DNA of 64,000 bases from Salibacter halophilus. Lineage in GTDB: Bacteria; Bacteroidota; Bacteroidia; Flavobacteriales_G; Salibacteraceae. The position numbers were made by a program, and so were the translations under genes. The stretch lies in contig NZ_WACR01000002.1 in assembly GCF_008806325.1 (NCBI RefSeq), positions 248,001 to 312,000 of the forward strand. The letters are read 5' to 3'. Below are positions 25,998 through 34,699 of the stretch, piece by piece. How positions within the stretch are numbered: position 1 is the stretch's first letter; every line of letters begins with the position of its first letter. Under the pieces are notes generated by a model that was not told where the DNA came from, did not search any database, and was given only the letters and a program-made list of their open reading frames with translations.

Positions 25998-28900
25998 TTA
26001 TTTTTTCAATGAAACCTTTTCGTGTAACCACTGGAAGATCACGTAAAATACCGGGATGATGAAAAGCCCCACAATTGTTCCAATCAACATACCTCCGGCA
26101 GCTCCTGTACCGATTGAATTGTTTCCTGCTGCTCCCACACCGTTCGCCAGAACAAGGGGAAGTAAGCCCAGGATAAATGCAAACGATGTCATCAATATTG
26201 GTCGGAGCCGAACTTTAGCCCCGTCAATTGCCGATTGCGCGAGCGACATTCCCTGTTGCCTGCGTTGCCGCGCAAACTCAACGATCAGAATTGCATTTTT
26301 AGCTAACAGCCCTAGTAACATCACGAGCGCGATTTGGAAGTAAATGTTGTTTTCCAAACCGGCAATGTAAGTCGTGAAATACGCTCCGGCTACACCAACA
26401 GGAAGTGAAAACAGTACAGAAAAAGGCAACAGGTAACTCTCGTACTGTGCTGCGAGGAAAAAGAACACGAACAAAATGCTCAACCCGATGATGATCGGAG
26501 CCTGTCCCTGGCTTTTGATCTCTTCTCGTGTAATACCGCTAAAAGCAATATCAAAGTTAATCGGTAACGACTCGGCTACTTCTTCAACAGCTTTAATCGC
26601 ATCACCTGAACTGTAACCCGGAGCTGATGATCCATTGATGGAAACTGAATTAAAAAGATTAAATCGGTTTATCGTTTGCGGACCGTAGATTTTTTTCAGC
26701 TCAACAAAAGAGGCGATCGGAGCCATTTCACCATTTCCGTTTCTCACAAAAACCTGTTTTAAAGCATCTTTATTCGCCCTGTCTTCAGGAAGTGATTGAA
26801 GGTAAACTTTATAAGGCTTACCAAACTTACTGAAGTCTGTCGAGTAGATTCCACCGTAATATCCCTGGAGAGTATTGAGGATGTCATCGATGCTCACTCC
26901 TGCTCTCTTGGCAAGTGCTGCATCAACGCTCAGCTCGTACTGAGGAAACTCTGTACTGAAAGAGTTTGAAGCAAACGCAATTTCCTTTCGTTGACGTAAC
27001 TTCCCGATAAATTCTTCAGCAACATCATTCATCTGTGTCAACTCCCCGGCAGACTTATCCAACAGCTCCACCTGAAAACCATCTGATGCTCCGAATCCCG
27101 GAATACTTGGAGGTGTAAAAAAGATGATATCGGCATCTTTGATTTTTTTGCTCCGCTTGAAAAGCTGACCGGTTATCGCTTCCAGACTTTCATTTTCGCT
27201 ATCTCTATTTACCCAGTCTTCGAGCAAAATAAAGCCCATCCCGTAACTGCTACCACTTCCCGAAAAGAAGTTTCGTCCTGCAATTGTGGTTGCTGTACGG
27301 ACACCATCTACCTGTTCTATTTCATCATACATCTCTTGCGTAGCTGCAAAAGTGCGGTCCATTGAAGTTCCGGGAGGAAGTTCCATATTCATGAACACGA
27401 CACCTCTGTCCTCACTGGGAACAAAACCTGAAGGTGTCACCGAGCTCGACCACCAGATTAATATACCGGCTAAAACCAAAACCACTGCTGTGATCCATCT
27501 GTATTTCAGCAGGTTTTTCACAGCTCTTCCGTATCGCTGAGTCGTTGCTTCAAAGGCAACGTTAAAGCTCGAATAGAAACGCTGTAGTAAGTTTCGGTTC
27601 TGACCATTATTGTGATTTGGTTTGAGGAAAATAGCGCACAATGCCGGACTCAACGTAAGGGCATTCAATGCCGAAATGAGAATCGCGATGATGAGCGTCA
27701 ATCCAAACTGTTTGTAGAAAACACCGGCCGGACCCTGAATAAACGTAATGGGAACGAAAACCGCTGCCATCACGAGTGTAATGGAAATAATAGCCCCACT
27801 GATTTCGCTCATCGCACTTTTTGAGGCTTCCAATGCATTATCGGCTCCGCGCTCCATTTTCGCATGGACTGCCTCCACCACCACAATAGCATCATCCACC
27901 ACGATACCGATCGCCAGGATAAGTGCAAATAAGGTGAGCAGGTTCATCGAAAACCCAAAGATTTGAAGGAAGAAAAATGTTCCCACAATCGACACCGGAA
28001 CTGCAATAGCCGGAATCAATGTAGATCTGAAATCCTGGAGGAAAATGAAAACGACCAAAAAGACGAGTAAAAATGCTTCAATAAGTGTTTCTGCTACTTT
28101 ATCGATAGAAGCATCCAGAAATTTATTGGTGTTGTAATTGATTTGATAATCGAGTCCTTCAGGAAAATCTTTCTTGAGTTCATCGAGCTTTGAAAGTACT
28201 TTGTTATTGATCTCCTGCGCGTTTGAACCTGGAGTTTGGAAAATACCAAATGAAATTGATGGATTTCCTCCGGCTCGTGAAACTGAAGTGTAAGAGAACG
28301 CATCCAGCTCGACTTCGGCCACATCTTTCAAACGCAGATAACTTCCGTCATTATTCGCTCTGATAATGATATCCTCGTACTGCTTCGCCTCTTTGAGTCG
28401 GCCTTTGTATTTGATCACGTACTCAAAACTCTCTCCTGCATTTTGCCCCAATGCACCGGGAGCAGCTTCCCTACTTTGCTCCTGAATAGCACGATTGACA
28501 TCGGCCGGAGTGAGGTTGTAATTTGCCATTTTGGTCGGATCCAGCCAAATCCGCATCGAGTATTCCTTACCGCCAAACAGGTTGACTTCACCAACACCGT
28601 TGATACGCTGTAACTCGGGAACAACATTAATCTTGAGGTAATTTTGAACGTAAGTATCGTTGTATTCATCACTCGATGAAAACATGGCTGCGTACATCAA
28701 GGCTGAGTTCTGACGCTTTTGGGTAATCACCCCTGAACGAATCACCTCACTCGGCAAAACAGCATTGGCTCGCGCAACACGGTTCTGAACGTTAACTGCA
28801 GCAATATCAGGATCGTAGCCCTGCTCAAAAAACACCTGAATCTCAGCCGATCCATTGTTACTAGCTGTGGAAGTCATGTACATCATTCCCTCCACACCGT

Positions 28901-29108
28901 TGATTTGCTCTTCGATTGGTGATATTACACTCTCCAGGATCGTCTCGGCATTAGCACCGGGGTAATTGGCGCGTACCTGAACCGTTGGCGGAGCAATATC
29001 AGGATATTGTGTCACCGGAAGCGTGTTGATCCCCAGCACACCTAATATCACAATAACAATCGATATTACGGTTGAAAGTACAGGTCTTTCAATGAATTTA
29101 TTGAGCAT
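25998..29108 (-). CDS. RND multidrug efflux permease (HAE1/AcrB type)
   Basis: A 1036-residue inner-membrane proton antiporter at full family length. The start MLNKFIERPVLSTVISIVIVILGV, the helix-4 motif with GIVVDDAIVVVEAV (the proton-relay aspartates), and two large periplasmic loops with the usual duplicated six-helix halves are clear (second half FFFLAAQYESYLLPF, MLLGLLAKNAILIVEFA). It exports hydrophobic or amphiphilic compounds together with the adaptor upstream and the TolC-like protein downstream; the start is five bases from the adaptor's stop. Confidence 0.95.
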   Translation of the reverse strand: MLNKFIERPVLSTVISIVIVILGVLGINTLPVTQYPDIAPPTVQVRANYPGANAETILESVISPIEEQINGVEGMMYMTSTASNNGSAEIQVFFEQGYDPDIAAVNVQNRVARANAVLPSEVIRSGVITQKRQNSALMYAAMFSSSDEYNDTYVQNYLKINVVPELQRINGVGEVNLFGGKEYSMRIWLDPTKMANYNLTPADVNRAIQEQSREAAPGALGQNAGESFEYVIKYKGRLKEAKQYEDIIIRANNDGSYLRLKDVAEVELDAFSYTSVSRAGGNPSISFGIFQTPGSNAQEINNKVLSKLDELKKDFPEGLDYQINYNTNKFLDASIDKVAETLIEAFLLVFLVVFIFLQDFRSTLIPAIAVPVSIVGTFFFLQIFGFSMNLLTLFALILAIGIVVDDAIVVVEAVHAKMERGADNALEASKSAMSEISGAIISITLVMAAVFVPITFIQGPAGVFYKQFGLTLIIAILISALNALTLSPALCAIFLKPNHNNGQNRNLLQRFYSSFNVAFEATTQRYGRAVKNLLKYRWITAVVLVLAGILIWWSSSVTPSGFVPSEDRGVVFMNMELPPGTSMDRTFAATQEMYDEIEQVDGVRTATTIAGRNFFSGSGSSYGMGFILLEDWVNRDSENESLEAITGQLFKRSKKIKDADIIFFTPPSIPGFGASDGFQVELLDKSAGELTQMNDVAEEFIGKLRQRKEIAFASNSFSTEFPQYELSVDAALAKRAGVSIDDILNTLQGYYGGIYSTDFSKFGKPYKVYLQSLPEDRANKDALKQVFVRNGNGEMAPIASFVELKKIYGPQTINRFNLFNSVSINGSSAPGYSSGDAIKAVEEVAESLPINFDIAFSGITREEIKSQGQAPIIIGLSILFVFFFLAAQYESYLLPFSVLFSLPVGVAGAYFTTYIAGLENNIYFQIALVMLLGLLAKNAILIVEFARQRRQQGMSLAQSAIDGAKVRLRPILMTSFAFILGLLPLVLANGVGAAGNNSIGTGAAGGMLIGTIVGLFIIPVFYVIFQWLHEKVSLKK

Positions 29109-29113
29109 ACTGA

Positions 29114-30271
29114 TTATTTAAATACTGTTGAAAATGAATTCACGATACTGTCCATCGGGACAATTTTCGGTTTGATTTGAGCTCCGGAACGTACCTTGCC
29201 TACACCTTTAGCCAAAATGCGATCACCCTCTTTGAGTCCGCGTGAAATGATGAAATATTTCCCTACCTCGTCTTGTACTTCAATCGGTCGTGAACGAAGA
29301 GAGTCTCCACCATTGATCAGGTAAGTGAGTCGTTTTCCCTGACGCTCAAAAGTTGAAAGCGCTGGAATTGCAATAGCATCTTTGTATTCGCGCGGCAAGC
29401 TGATAATTCCGCTACTTCCGTTTCGCAAAATGCGATTTGGGTTTTCAAAAATAGCGCGGAGCTGAATAGAACCCGTTTCAGGATCGATGTTACCCGTTGA
29501 GGCATCAATCGTTCCTTTGTGCTCATAGTCAGATCCATCAGCGAGTTGCAGTTTCACTTTTGGCATTTGTGCTAATTTATCCATTAGGTTTGTTCCTTCC
29601 AGTTTTTTGGTCAGATCCAAAAACTCACGCTCATTGAGCGAAAAATACGCGTAAACCCTGCTGATATTAGCTACCGTAGTCAGCGCCTGAGATGTTGTCG
29701 GTCCAACTAAAGATCCTTCACGCATATTAATTTTACCAACAACACCATCAACCGGACTTATAATCTTGGCATATCCAACATTTGCAGTGATGCTCTGGTA
29801 ATTACTTTTAGCTTGTTTGAGCTGAGCTTTAGCCGAATTGAGATCTGCTTTTGCCGTAGCGAGTTGCATCTCACTGATCACTTCTTTTTTCACAAGAGGC
29901 TCCAGTTTTTCAACTTCAAGCTGTGCTGCTTCCACCTGAGCTTTAGCCGTTTCAATTGTCGATTTAGCTGCTTCAGCATCCTGAGATAAAGAAGCCGTTT
30001 CGAGTTGAAACAGTGCCTGACCGCTCTTTACAGTTTCTCCTTCATCAACCAGTATTTCAGCTATATAGCCGCTAACCTTGGCTCGGATCTGAATATTTTG
30101 AATTCCTTCAATTTTAGCCGGATAATCCTGAAAGCCCGTGTAATTTCCGGTTGAAACTTCAATCACAGGATACTCAGGAACACCTGATCCCTGCTGTTGA
30201 TTCTCGCCTCCGCATGAGATGAACGCTATTGAAGCAATGGCCGGAATTATAAATCGAATTAGCTTAGTCAT
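29114..30271 (-). CDS. RND efflux periplasmic adaptor lipoprotein
   Basis: About 385 residues from the ATG at 30271, which opens a lipoprotein signal (MTKLIRFIIP to FISC). The order is lipoyl-like domain (IRAKVSGYIAEILVDEGETVKSGQALF), coiled-coil hairpin (AEAAKSTIETAKAQVEAAQLEVEKL...), second lipoyl half (ISPVDGVVGKINMREGSLVG) and beta-barrel. It bridges the permease and the outer-membrane factor. The ATG overlaps the regulator's stop by 8 bases (ATGACTAA), which decides the start and indicates coupled translation. Confidence 0.93.
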   Translation of the reverse strand: MTKLIRFIIPAIASIAFISCGGENQQQGSGVPEYPVIEVSTGNYTGFQDYPAKIEGIQNIQIRAKVSGYIAEILVDEGETVKSGQALFQLETASLSQDAEAAKSTIETAKAQVEAAQLEVEKLEPLVKKEVISEMQLATAKADLNSAKAQLKQAKSNYQSITANVGYAKIISPVDGVVGKINMREGSLVGPTTSQALTTVANISRVYAYFSLNEREFLDLTKKLEGTNLMDKLAQMPKVKLQLADGSDYEHKGTIDASTGNIDPETGSIQLRAIFENPNRILRNGSSGIISLPREYKDAIAIPALSTFERQGKRLTYLINGGDSLRSRPIEVQDEVGKYFIISRGLKEGDRILAKGVGKVRSGAQIKPKIVPMDSIVNSFSTVFK

Positions 30272-30755
30272 TTTCAATTGAGTTTTCCTTAAGTTTATGT
30301 TTGATATTCGTGAGCCCTTCAATCATCGATTGAGCGTACTGGATAAAAAGTTGATTGAAATTGAGGTCAACAGGAAAATCAGGGTTTAGCTGTTCAGCTT
30401 TACTCTTTTTGTAATTGTAAACACGTTTGTGAAGGGAGAGTTCTTTTTCCCACGTACTGATTTTTCGATCTATTACACGATAGACCTGATCATGAGGCAC
30501 ACGATAATATTTTTTACGGTCTCCGCATTTTGTCGTGTACTCAATGAGGTTGAGCTGAGAAAGCATTTTGAGATTCGTAGAAATTGAACTTTTGCTCGCT
30601 TCCAGGTCGTTCACCAATTCATCAAATGTAACTCCGTAACCAACTTGTAGTATTAGAGTTGCATAAATTCGAGCAGCAAGGGGTGATAGCTCTTCCTTCT
30701 GCTCAAGGTGAACACCGAAATCTTCTATCAGTCTTTTCTCTTCTTGTGTTTGCAC
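30264..30755 (-). CDS. GbsR/MarR-family transcriptional regulator of the efflux operon
   Basis: A 163-residue winged-helix protein: LSPLAARIYATLILQVGYGVTFDELVNDLEASKSSISTNLKMLSQLNLIEYTTKCGDRKKYYRV, with recognition helix and wing as in GbsR-type MarR relatives, followed by a helical dimerisation part. The start codon is GTG. As first gene of the operon with the pump it is probably a local repressor. A TAGTTTTG element (30785-30778) and an inverted repeat GTTCGG/CCGAAC (30792-30809) lie just upstream, a natural operator position. Confidence 0.85.
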   Translation of the reverse strand: MQTQEEKRLIEDFGVHLEQKEELSPLAARIYATLILQVGYGVTFDELVNDLEASKSSISTNLKMLSQLNLIEYTTKCGDRKKYYRVPHDQVYRVIDRKISTWEKELSLHKRVYNYKKSKAEQLNPDFPVDLNFNQLFIQYAQSMIEGLTNIKHKLKENSIEND

Positions 30756-30777
30756 GCTTCAATGATCAATTGAGCGG

Positions 30778-30785
30778 CAAAACTA
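30778..30785 (-). promoter_or_regulatory. -7 element TAGTTTTG of the efflux operon
   Basis: Exact TAnnTTTG match on the minus strand, 23 bases before the GTG start of the regulator. A GTTG partial -33 element falls inside the neighbouring inverted repeat. Confidence 0.5.
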
Positions 30786-30791
30786 CGTTTA

Positions 30792-30809
30792 GTTCGGAAA
30801 CAACCGAAC
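30792..30809. promoter_or_regulatory. Candidate operator GTTCGG-N6-CCGAAC
   Basis: Perfect 6-bp inverted repeat with six-base spacer AAACAA, placed where the -33 region of the operon promoter would be; a wider, weaker symmetry (TTTAGT ... ACTAAA) surrounds it. MarR/GbsR proteins bind such dyads as dimers, so autoregulation is likely; this is inference. Confidence 0.45.
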
Positions 30810-30883
30810 CAGTCAACTAAAGGAATCTTTAATGATTTGTTAAATTGTATTGACATTTAATGTTGGTACAGCTAGTAAGATTA

Positions 30884-31525
30884 TCATTTAGACCAGTTAA
30901 TACCAAATCTCAGATCTAACTGTACATTAGGAGTTATGCTTTCTTGAACTGGGAAGCTTACTCCTTTTTCTTTGACGTATTGAATGCCCAAGCCAACATT
31001 ACCTTCAAAGAAAATGTGTTTAGTTAGATTCCTTCTCATCCCAAACATCAAAAGTGCATTGAATTCGTAACTATTACCTGAATATAACACATTATCCTCA
31101 TGAAAGGGAGTCATAATACCGTTTCGATGGTGATAATTAAGTCTGAAACTTAAAAAGTTGGAAGCATTATTTGCTGTCCATTTATCCTTATTACTCCTCT
31201 TTTGAATATTGAAATACCAGCGAGGCTCAATATTGATTCCCGGTGTAAGAGGTAGTTTATTAAAGTCTTTACGAAATGGGAAATAAGTATCATACGATAG
31301 ATATATTTCATTGTAAAGCGTCCAGCGATTAGCGAGTGAAAATTCACAAAATCCTGATACCCCGTAGTTTAGATATCTCATCCAGCCAGTTTTTAAACCA
31401 AATGAGTGGTTTTCAACGATAAAAGGATTGTCATTTTTGTTTTGATTGTAAGCGAGCGGATTTACCTGAGCAAAAGATGTTAATACGAGAGTTGAGCTTG
31501 CAAAAAGGAGCAGTAATTTTTTCAT
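30884..31525 (-). CDS. Exported protein, probable small beta-barrel
   Basis: A 213-residue protein with signal peptide (MKKLLLLFASS to SFAQ) and alternating strands (HSFGLKTGWMRYLNYGVSGFCEFSLANRWTLYNEIYLSYDTY, FEGNVGLGIQYVKEKG) ending LDLRFGINWSK, consistent with an outer-membrane or surface beta protein. No named family. It is a solitary gene between the efflux operon and rimO. Confidence 0.65.
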   Translation of the reverse strand: MKKLLLLFASSTLVLTSFAQVNPLAYNQNKNDNPFIVENHSFGLKTGWMRYLNYGVSGFCEFSLANRWTLYNEIYLSYDTYFPFRKDFNKLPLTPGINIEPRWYFNIQKRSNKDKWTANNASNFLSFRLNYHHRNGIMTPFHEDNVLYSGNSYEFNALLMFGMRRNLTKHIFFEGNVGLGIQYVKEKGVSFPVQESITPNVQLDLRFGINWSK

Positions 31526-31659
31526 AGCATGAGTTAGTTTTGAGTTTTGACTCTGCTAAAGTAACCTGTAAACTACTGACATTAAGTCAACAAAAGTTAA
31601 TCCGTGTTAAGGAAAGTGAAATGGCAACTTTAAAAAGAATAGTAAATATTGCTTATCTT

Positions 31660-32973
31660 TTATTCAACAGGCGATCCATAAAGATCATAGTGCTCAGCAT
31701 AATCAATTTTGATGTTAGCAAAATCACCGACACGTAAAAAGTTATCTTCTGTGGGTATGAGCACTTCGTTATCGACTTCAGGTGAGTCGTATTCGGTGCG
31801 ACCAACAAAATGATCTCCTTCTACTTTGTCGATCAATACTTTCATCGTTTGCCCTACAAACTTTTGATTGAGATCGTGAGAAATACCACTTTGAAGTTCC
31901 ATTATCGCCTCTGCGCGTTCGTGCTTCACCTCTTCCGGAACATCATCTTCCATGGTGTAAGCATGCGTGTTTTCCTCGTGAGAATACGGGAAAACACCTA
32001 ATCTGTCAAAACGAGACTCTTCAACCCAATCGTAGAGTTGCTGGAAGTCGTCATCGGTTTCACCGGGAAAGCCGGTAATAAGTGTGGTTCTGAAAGCTAC
32101 CTCTGGATTTTTTTGACGGATTTCATCCATCAATCTCAGCGTTTTCTTTTTGCTGATGAGTCTGCGCATGCGTTTCAGCATGTTGTCAGAAATATGCTGA
32201 AGAGGCATATCCAAGTAGTTACAGATATTATCTCGCTCCTTCATTACATCGAGAATATCCATCGGGAAGCCTGCCGGATAAGCGTAATGAAGGCGAATCC
32301 AATCAATTCCTTCTACATCACTGAGATGCTTGAGGAGTTCTGACAGATTGCGTTTTTTGTAAATATCCAATCCGTAATAGGTCAGATCCTGAGCGATGAG
32401 CATGAGCTCTTTTGTTCCATTAGCTGCGAGGCGTTTTGCGTGATCGACCAACTCAGGAATCGGAGTGGATTTGTGTTTGCCGCGCATGAGCGGGATAGCA
32501 CAAAACGCACAAGGTCTGTCGCAGCCTTCGGCAATTTTAAAGTATGCGTAATGTGATGGTGTTGTCAGGAGCCTCTCACCTACTAACTCGTGCTTGTAAT
32601 CAGCTTTTAGGGTTTTGAGCAAGCGTGGCAATTCTGCCGTTCCAAACCACGCATCTACATTTGGAATTTCTTTTTCTAACTGAGGCTTGTATCGTTGAGA
32701 GAGACATCCTGTAACGTACACTTTAGAAACTTCACCGCGATCTTTCGCTCCAGACCATGCTAGAATTGAGTCGATCGACTCTTGCTTGGCATTTTCGATA
32801 AAACCGCAAGTATTGATGATCACAATCTCAGAGTCCTCTTTCATAGACTCGTGCTCAACTTCAAAGTTGTTGGCTTTGAGCTGCCCCATCATGACCTCTG
32901 AGTCGTAAATGTTTTTTGAGCAGCCGAGTGTGACTACATTGACTTTGTTTTTCTTAAGTGTTTTCGTTTTCAT
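31660..32973 (-). CDS. rimO: Ribosomal protein S12 methylthiotransferase RimO
   Basis: A 437-residue radical-SAM methylthiotransferase. The N-terminal UPF0004 domain has the auxiliary-cluster cysteines Cys18, Cys56 and Cys90; the radical-SAM cluster motif is CDRPCAFC (Cys151, 155, 158); a TRAM domain ends the protein. It adds a methylthio group to a conserved aspartate of ribosomal protein S12. Its ATG shares one base with the ftsY stop (TAATG), so the two are translated together. An exact GGTCAGATCC word lies at 32380-32389. Confidence 0.97.
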   Translation of the reverse strand: MKTKTLKKNKVNVVTLGCSKNIYDSEVMMGQLKANNFEVEHESMKEDSEIVIINTCGFIENAKQESIDSILAWSGAKDRGEVSKVYVTGCLSQRYKPQLEKEIPNVDAWFGTAELPRLLKTLKADYKHELVGERLLTTPSHYAYFKIAEGCDRPCAFCAIPLMRGKHKSTPIPELVDHAKRLAANGTKELMLIAQDLTYYGLDIYKKRNLSELLKHLSDVEGIDWIRLHYAYPAGFPMDILDVMKERDNICNYLDMPLQHISDNMLKRMRRLISKKKTLRLMDEIRQKNPEVAFRTTLITGFPGETDDDFQQLYDWVEESRFDRLGVFPYSHEENTHAYTMEDDVPEEVKHERAEAIMELQSGISHDLNQKFVGQTMKVLIDKVEGDHFVGRTEYDSPEVDNEVLIPTEDNFLRVGDFANIKIDYAEHYDLYGSPVE

Positions 32974-33938
32974 TAAGCCTCCTGTTCTTCGCCAAATAGA
33001 GAATCGACAAATTCGTATTTGTTGAACACTTGTAGATCCTCCATTCGTTCTCCTACACCGATGTAACGTACCGGAATCTTAAAAAGATCCGAAATTCCGA
33101 TAACGACACCGCCTTTTGCTGTTCCGTCTAATTTGGTCAGAGCCATTCCTGTCACCTCCGTCACCCGCGTAAACTGCTTAGCCTGCTCAATAGCATTTTG
33201 ACCGGTAGAAGCATCTAAAACGAGCATTACTTCATGAGGAGCATCCGGAATAACCTTCTTCATTACTTTTTTGATCTTCCCCAATTCGTTCATCAGGTTC
33301 ACCTTATTGTGGAGTCGGCCTGCTGTATCGATAATCACGACATCAGCGTCTTGTGCCTGTGCAGATTGAAGCGTATCAAACGCAACTGATGCGGGATCAG
33401 ATCCCATTTTTTGCGTGACGATGGGTACATCCACGCGTTCTGACCAAATCTTTAATTGATCAATTGCTGCAGCTCTAAAAGTATCAGCCGCTCCAAGAAC
33501 AACTTTTTTACCTGCTTTTTTAAACTGGTAGGCAAGTTTACCGATTGTTGTGGTTTTGCCAACTCCGTTCACACCCACAACCATTATCACATAAGGTGCA
33601 TCTTGTTGTGGAATGACAAATTCAGTTTCAGATCCTGAGTTGTTTTCTTCTAAAAGTCCGGAAATTTCCTCGCGCAGAATTTTATTGAGTTCTTCCGTTC
33701 CAAAGTATTTGTCTTTGGAAACACGCTCTTCAATGCGGTCAATAATCTTGAGCGTTGTATCGACTCCAACATCAGATGTTACGAGAATTTCTTCGAGATC
33801 ATCGAGTACTTCGTCATCAACCTTTGACTTTCCCGCAACGGAACGGGTAAGTTTTGAGAAAAAGCCCTCTTTTGTTTTCTTGAGGCCCTTATCAAGTGAT
33901 TTTTTCTTGTCTTTTGAAAATAGATTGAATAAACCCAT
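32973..33938 (-). CDS. ftsY: Signal recognition particle receptor FtsY
   Basis: A 321-residue SRP GTPase: charged N-terminal region (MGLFNLFSKDKKKS), helical N domain, and G domain with GVNGVGKTTTIGKLA (P-loop), DTFRAAA, DTAGR and TKLDGTAKGG. It docks ribosome-SRP complexes at the inner membrane for membrane-protein insertion. It sits in the common Bacteroidota order rpmB-rpmG-DUF4295-ftsY-rimO. A GGTCAGAGCC word falls precisely in the conserved ALTKLDG codons (33135-33144). Confidence 0.97.
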   Translation of the reverse strand: MGLFNLFSKDKKKSLDKGLKKTKEGFFSKLTRSVAGKSKVDDEVLDDLEEILVTSDVGVDTTLKIIDRIEERVSKDKYFGTEELNKILREEISGLLEENNSGSETEFVIPQQDAPYVIMVVGVNGVGKTTTIGKLAYQFKKAGKKVVLGAADTFRAAAIDQLKIWSERVDVPIVTQKMGSDPASVAFDTLQSAQAQDADVVIIDTAGRLHNKVNLMNELGKIKKVMKKVIPDAPHEVMLVLDASTGQNAIEQAKQFTRVTEVTGMALTKLDGTAKGGVVIGISDLFKIPVRYIGVGERMEDLQVFNKYEFVDSLFGEEQEA

Positions 33939-33963
33939 ATCAAGGTTGTATTAGTTAAGGCCA

Positions 33964-33971
33964 CAAAATTA
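33964..33971 (-). promoter_or_regulatory. -7 element TAATTTTG before ftsY
   Basis: Exact TAnnTTTG match on the minus strand, 26 bases upstream of the ftsY ATG and just behind the terminator of the ribosomal-protein operon. No clear -33 TTTG, since that position is inside the hairpin. Confidence 0.4.
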
Positions 33972-33975
33972 AAAT

Positions 33976-34008
33976 AAAAAAGCTCTCCGCGATTTGCGAA
34001 GAGCTTTT
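33976..34008 (-). terminator. Intrinsic terminator after the rpmB-rpmG-DUF4295 operon
   Basis: Stem AAAGCTCT-C-CGC / GCG-A-AGAGCTTT with loop GATTT and one C/A mismatch; on the minus strand it is followed by TTTTTATTTTAATTTT. It lies between the DUF4295 stop and ftsY. Confidence 0.75.
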
Positions 34009-34029
34009 ACAAATTCTATAACAAACAGC

Positions 34030-34182
34030 TTACTTGTTAAGAAAGTCCTTAACCTCGCTGTTAGGTAGTATCTTTTCTTCAAAAACGTAAGCTCCTGTTT
34101 TATCAGAGCGTACAGTTTTGATTGCTTTTGTTAAATCTTTTGCTCCACCTTTACCAAGTGTTGCCACTGTCTTCTTAGCCAT
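34030..34182 (-). CDS. DUF4295 small protein
   Basis: A 50-residue protein found by reading the minus strand between ftsY and rpmG: MAKKTVATLGKGGAKDLTKA at the start and SEVKDFLNK at the end. It belongs to DUF4295, a Bacteroidota-specific family always found next to rpmG and probably a ribosome-associated protein; this role is inference. It starts 12 bases after the rpmG stop, in the same operon. Confidence 0.88.
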   Translation of the reverse strand: MAKKTVATLGKGGAKDLTKAIKTVRSDKTGAYVFEEKILPNSEVKDFLNK

Positions 34183-34194
34183 AACTCAGGAGTT

Positions 34195-34380
34195 TTATTT
34201 GATTTCTTTATGTACGGTGTATTTTTTCATGATGGGGTTGTACTTTTTCAACTCCATACGATCGGGCGTGTTTTTACGATTTTTCGTAGTGATGTAACGC
34301 GATGTGCCCGGCATGCCTGAGTTTTTATGCTCAGTGCACTCAAGTATAACCTGTACGCGATTTCCTTTTTTCTTAGCCAT
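34195..34380 (-). CDS. rpmG: 50S ribosomal protein L33
   Basis: A 61-residue protein, [20 protein letters not shown] then [20 protein letters not shown], the L33 signature. It has only one of the cysteines of the zinc-binding form, so it is the zinc-free type. It lies between rpmB (14 bases upstream) and the DUF4295 gene. Confidence 0.97.
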   Translation of the reverse strand: MAKKKGNRVQVILECTEHKNSGMPGTSRYITTKNRKNTPDRMELKKYNPIMKKYTVHKEIK

Positions 34381-34394
34381 AACTCAATACCTCT

Positions 34395-34634
34395 TTATCC
34401 TTTGTAGTAGCCTTTTTCCGCAGCTTCTTTGAGGCATGCGTGAAGGCCTTTTTTGTTGATATTGCGAATTCCCGCTGCTGAAACTTTCAGCGTAACCCAA
34501 CGGTCTTCTTCAGCGTGGTAAAACTTTTTTACCTGTAAGTTGGGTTTAAAAACCCTGCGAGTTCTCTTGTTTGAGTGAGAAACGTTGTTTCCTACTATTA
34601 CTCGCTTTCCAGTTATTTCACAAATGTTTGACAT
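34395..34634 (-). CDS. rpmB: 50S ribosomal protein L28
   Basis: A 79-residue protein from the ATG at 34634 ([48 protein letters not shown]-like end), the L28 family. The longer frame to 34670 includes only the leader. It is the first gene of the rpmB-rpmG-DUF4295 operon, with a good promoter at 34668-34699. Confidence 0.97.
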   Translation of the reverse strand: MSNICEITGKRVIVGNNVSHSNKRTRRVFKPNLQVKKFYHAEEDRWVTLKVSAAGIRNINKKGLHACLKEAAEKGYYKG

Positions 34635-34667
34635 GACTTCTTTTTCGCTTTTTCCAAAACAGGGCTG

Positions 34668-34699
34668 CAAATATACGGGAATTTAACTTGTTATTTCAA
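34668..34699 (-). promoter_or_regulatory. Promoter of the rpmB operon
   Basis: On the minus strand TTG (34699-34697), a 21-base spacer and TATATTTG (34675-34668), matching the Bacteroidota consensus, about 34 bases upstream of the rpmB ATG. Confidence 0.6.

Noticed and set aside
26200-28542. GGTCGGAGCC (26200) and GGTCGGATCC (28533) as members of the dispersed family
   Set aside because: Each has one mismatch in the core, and at this level several hits are expected by chance; they were not counted.
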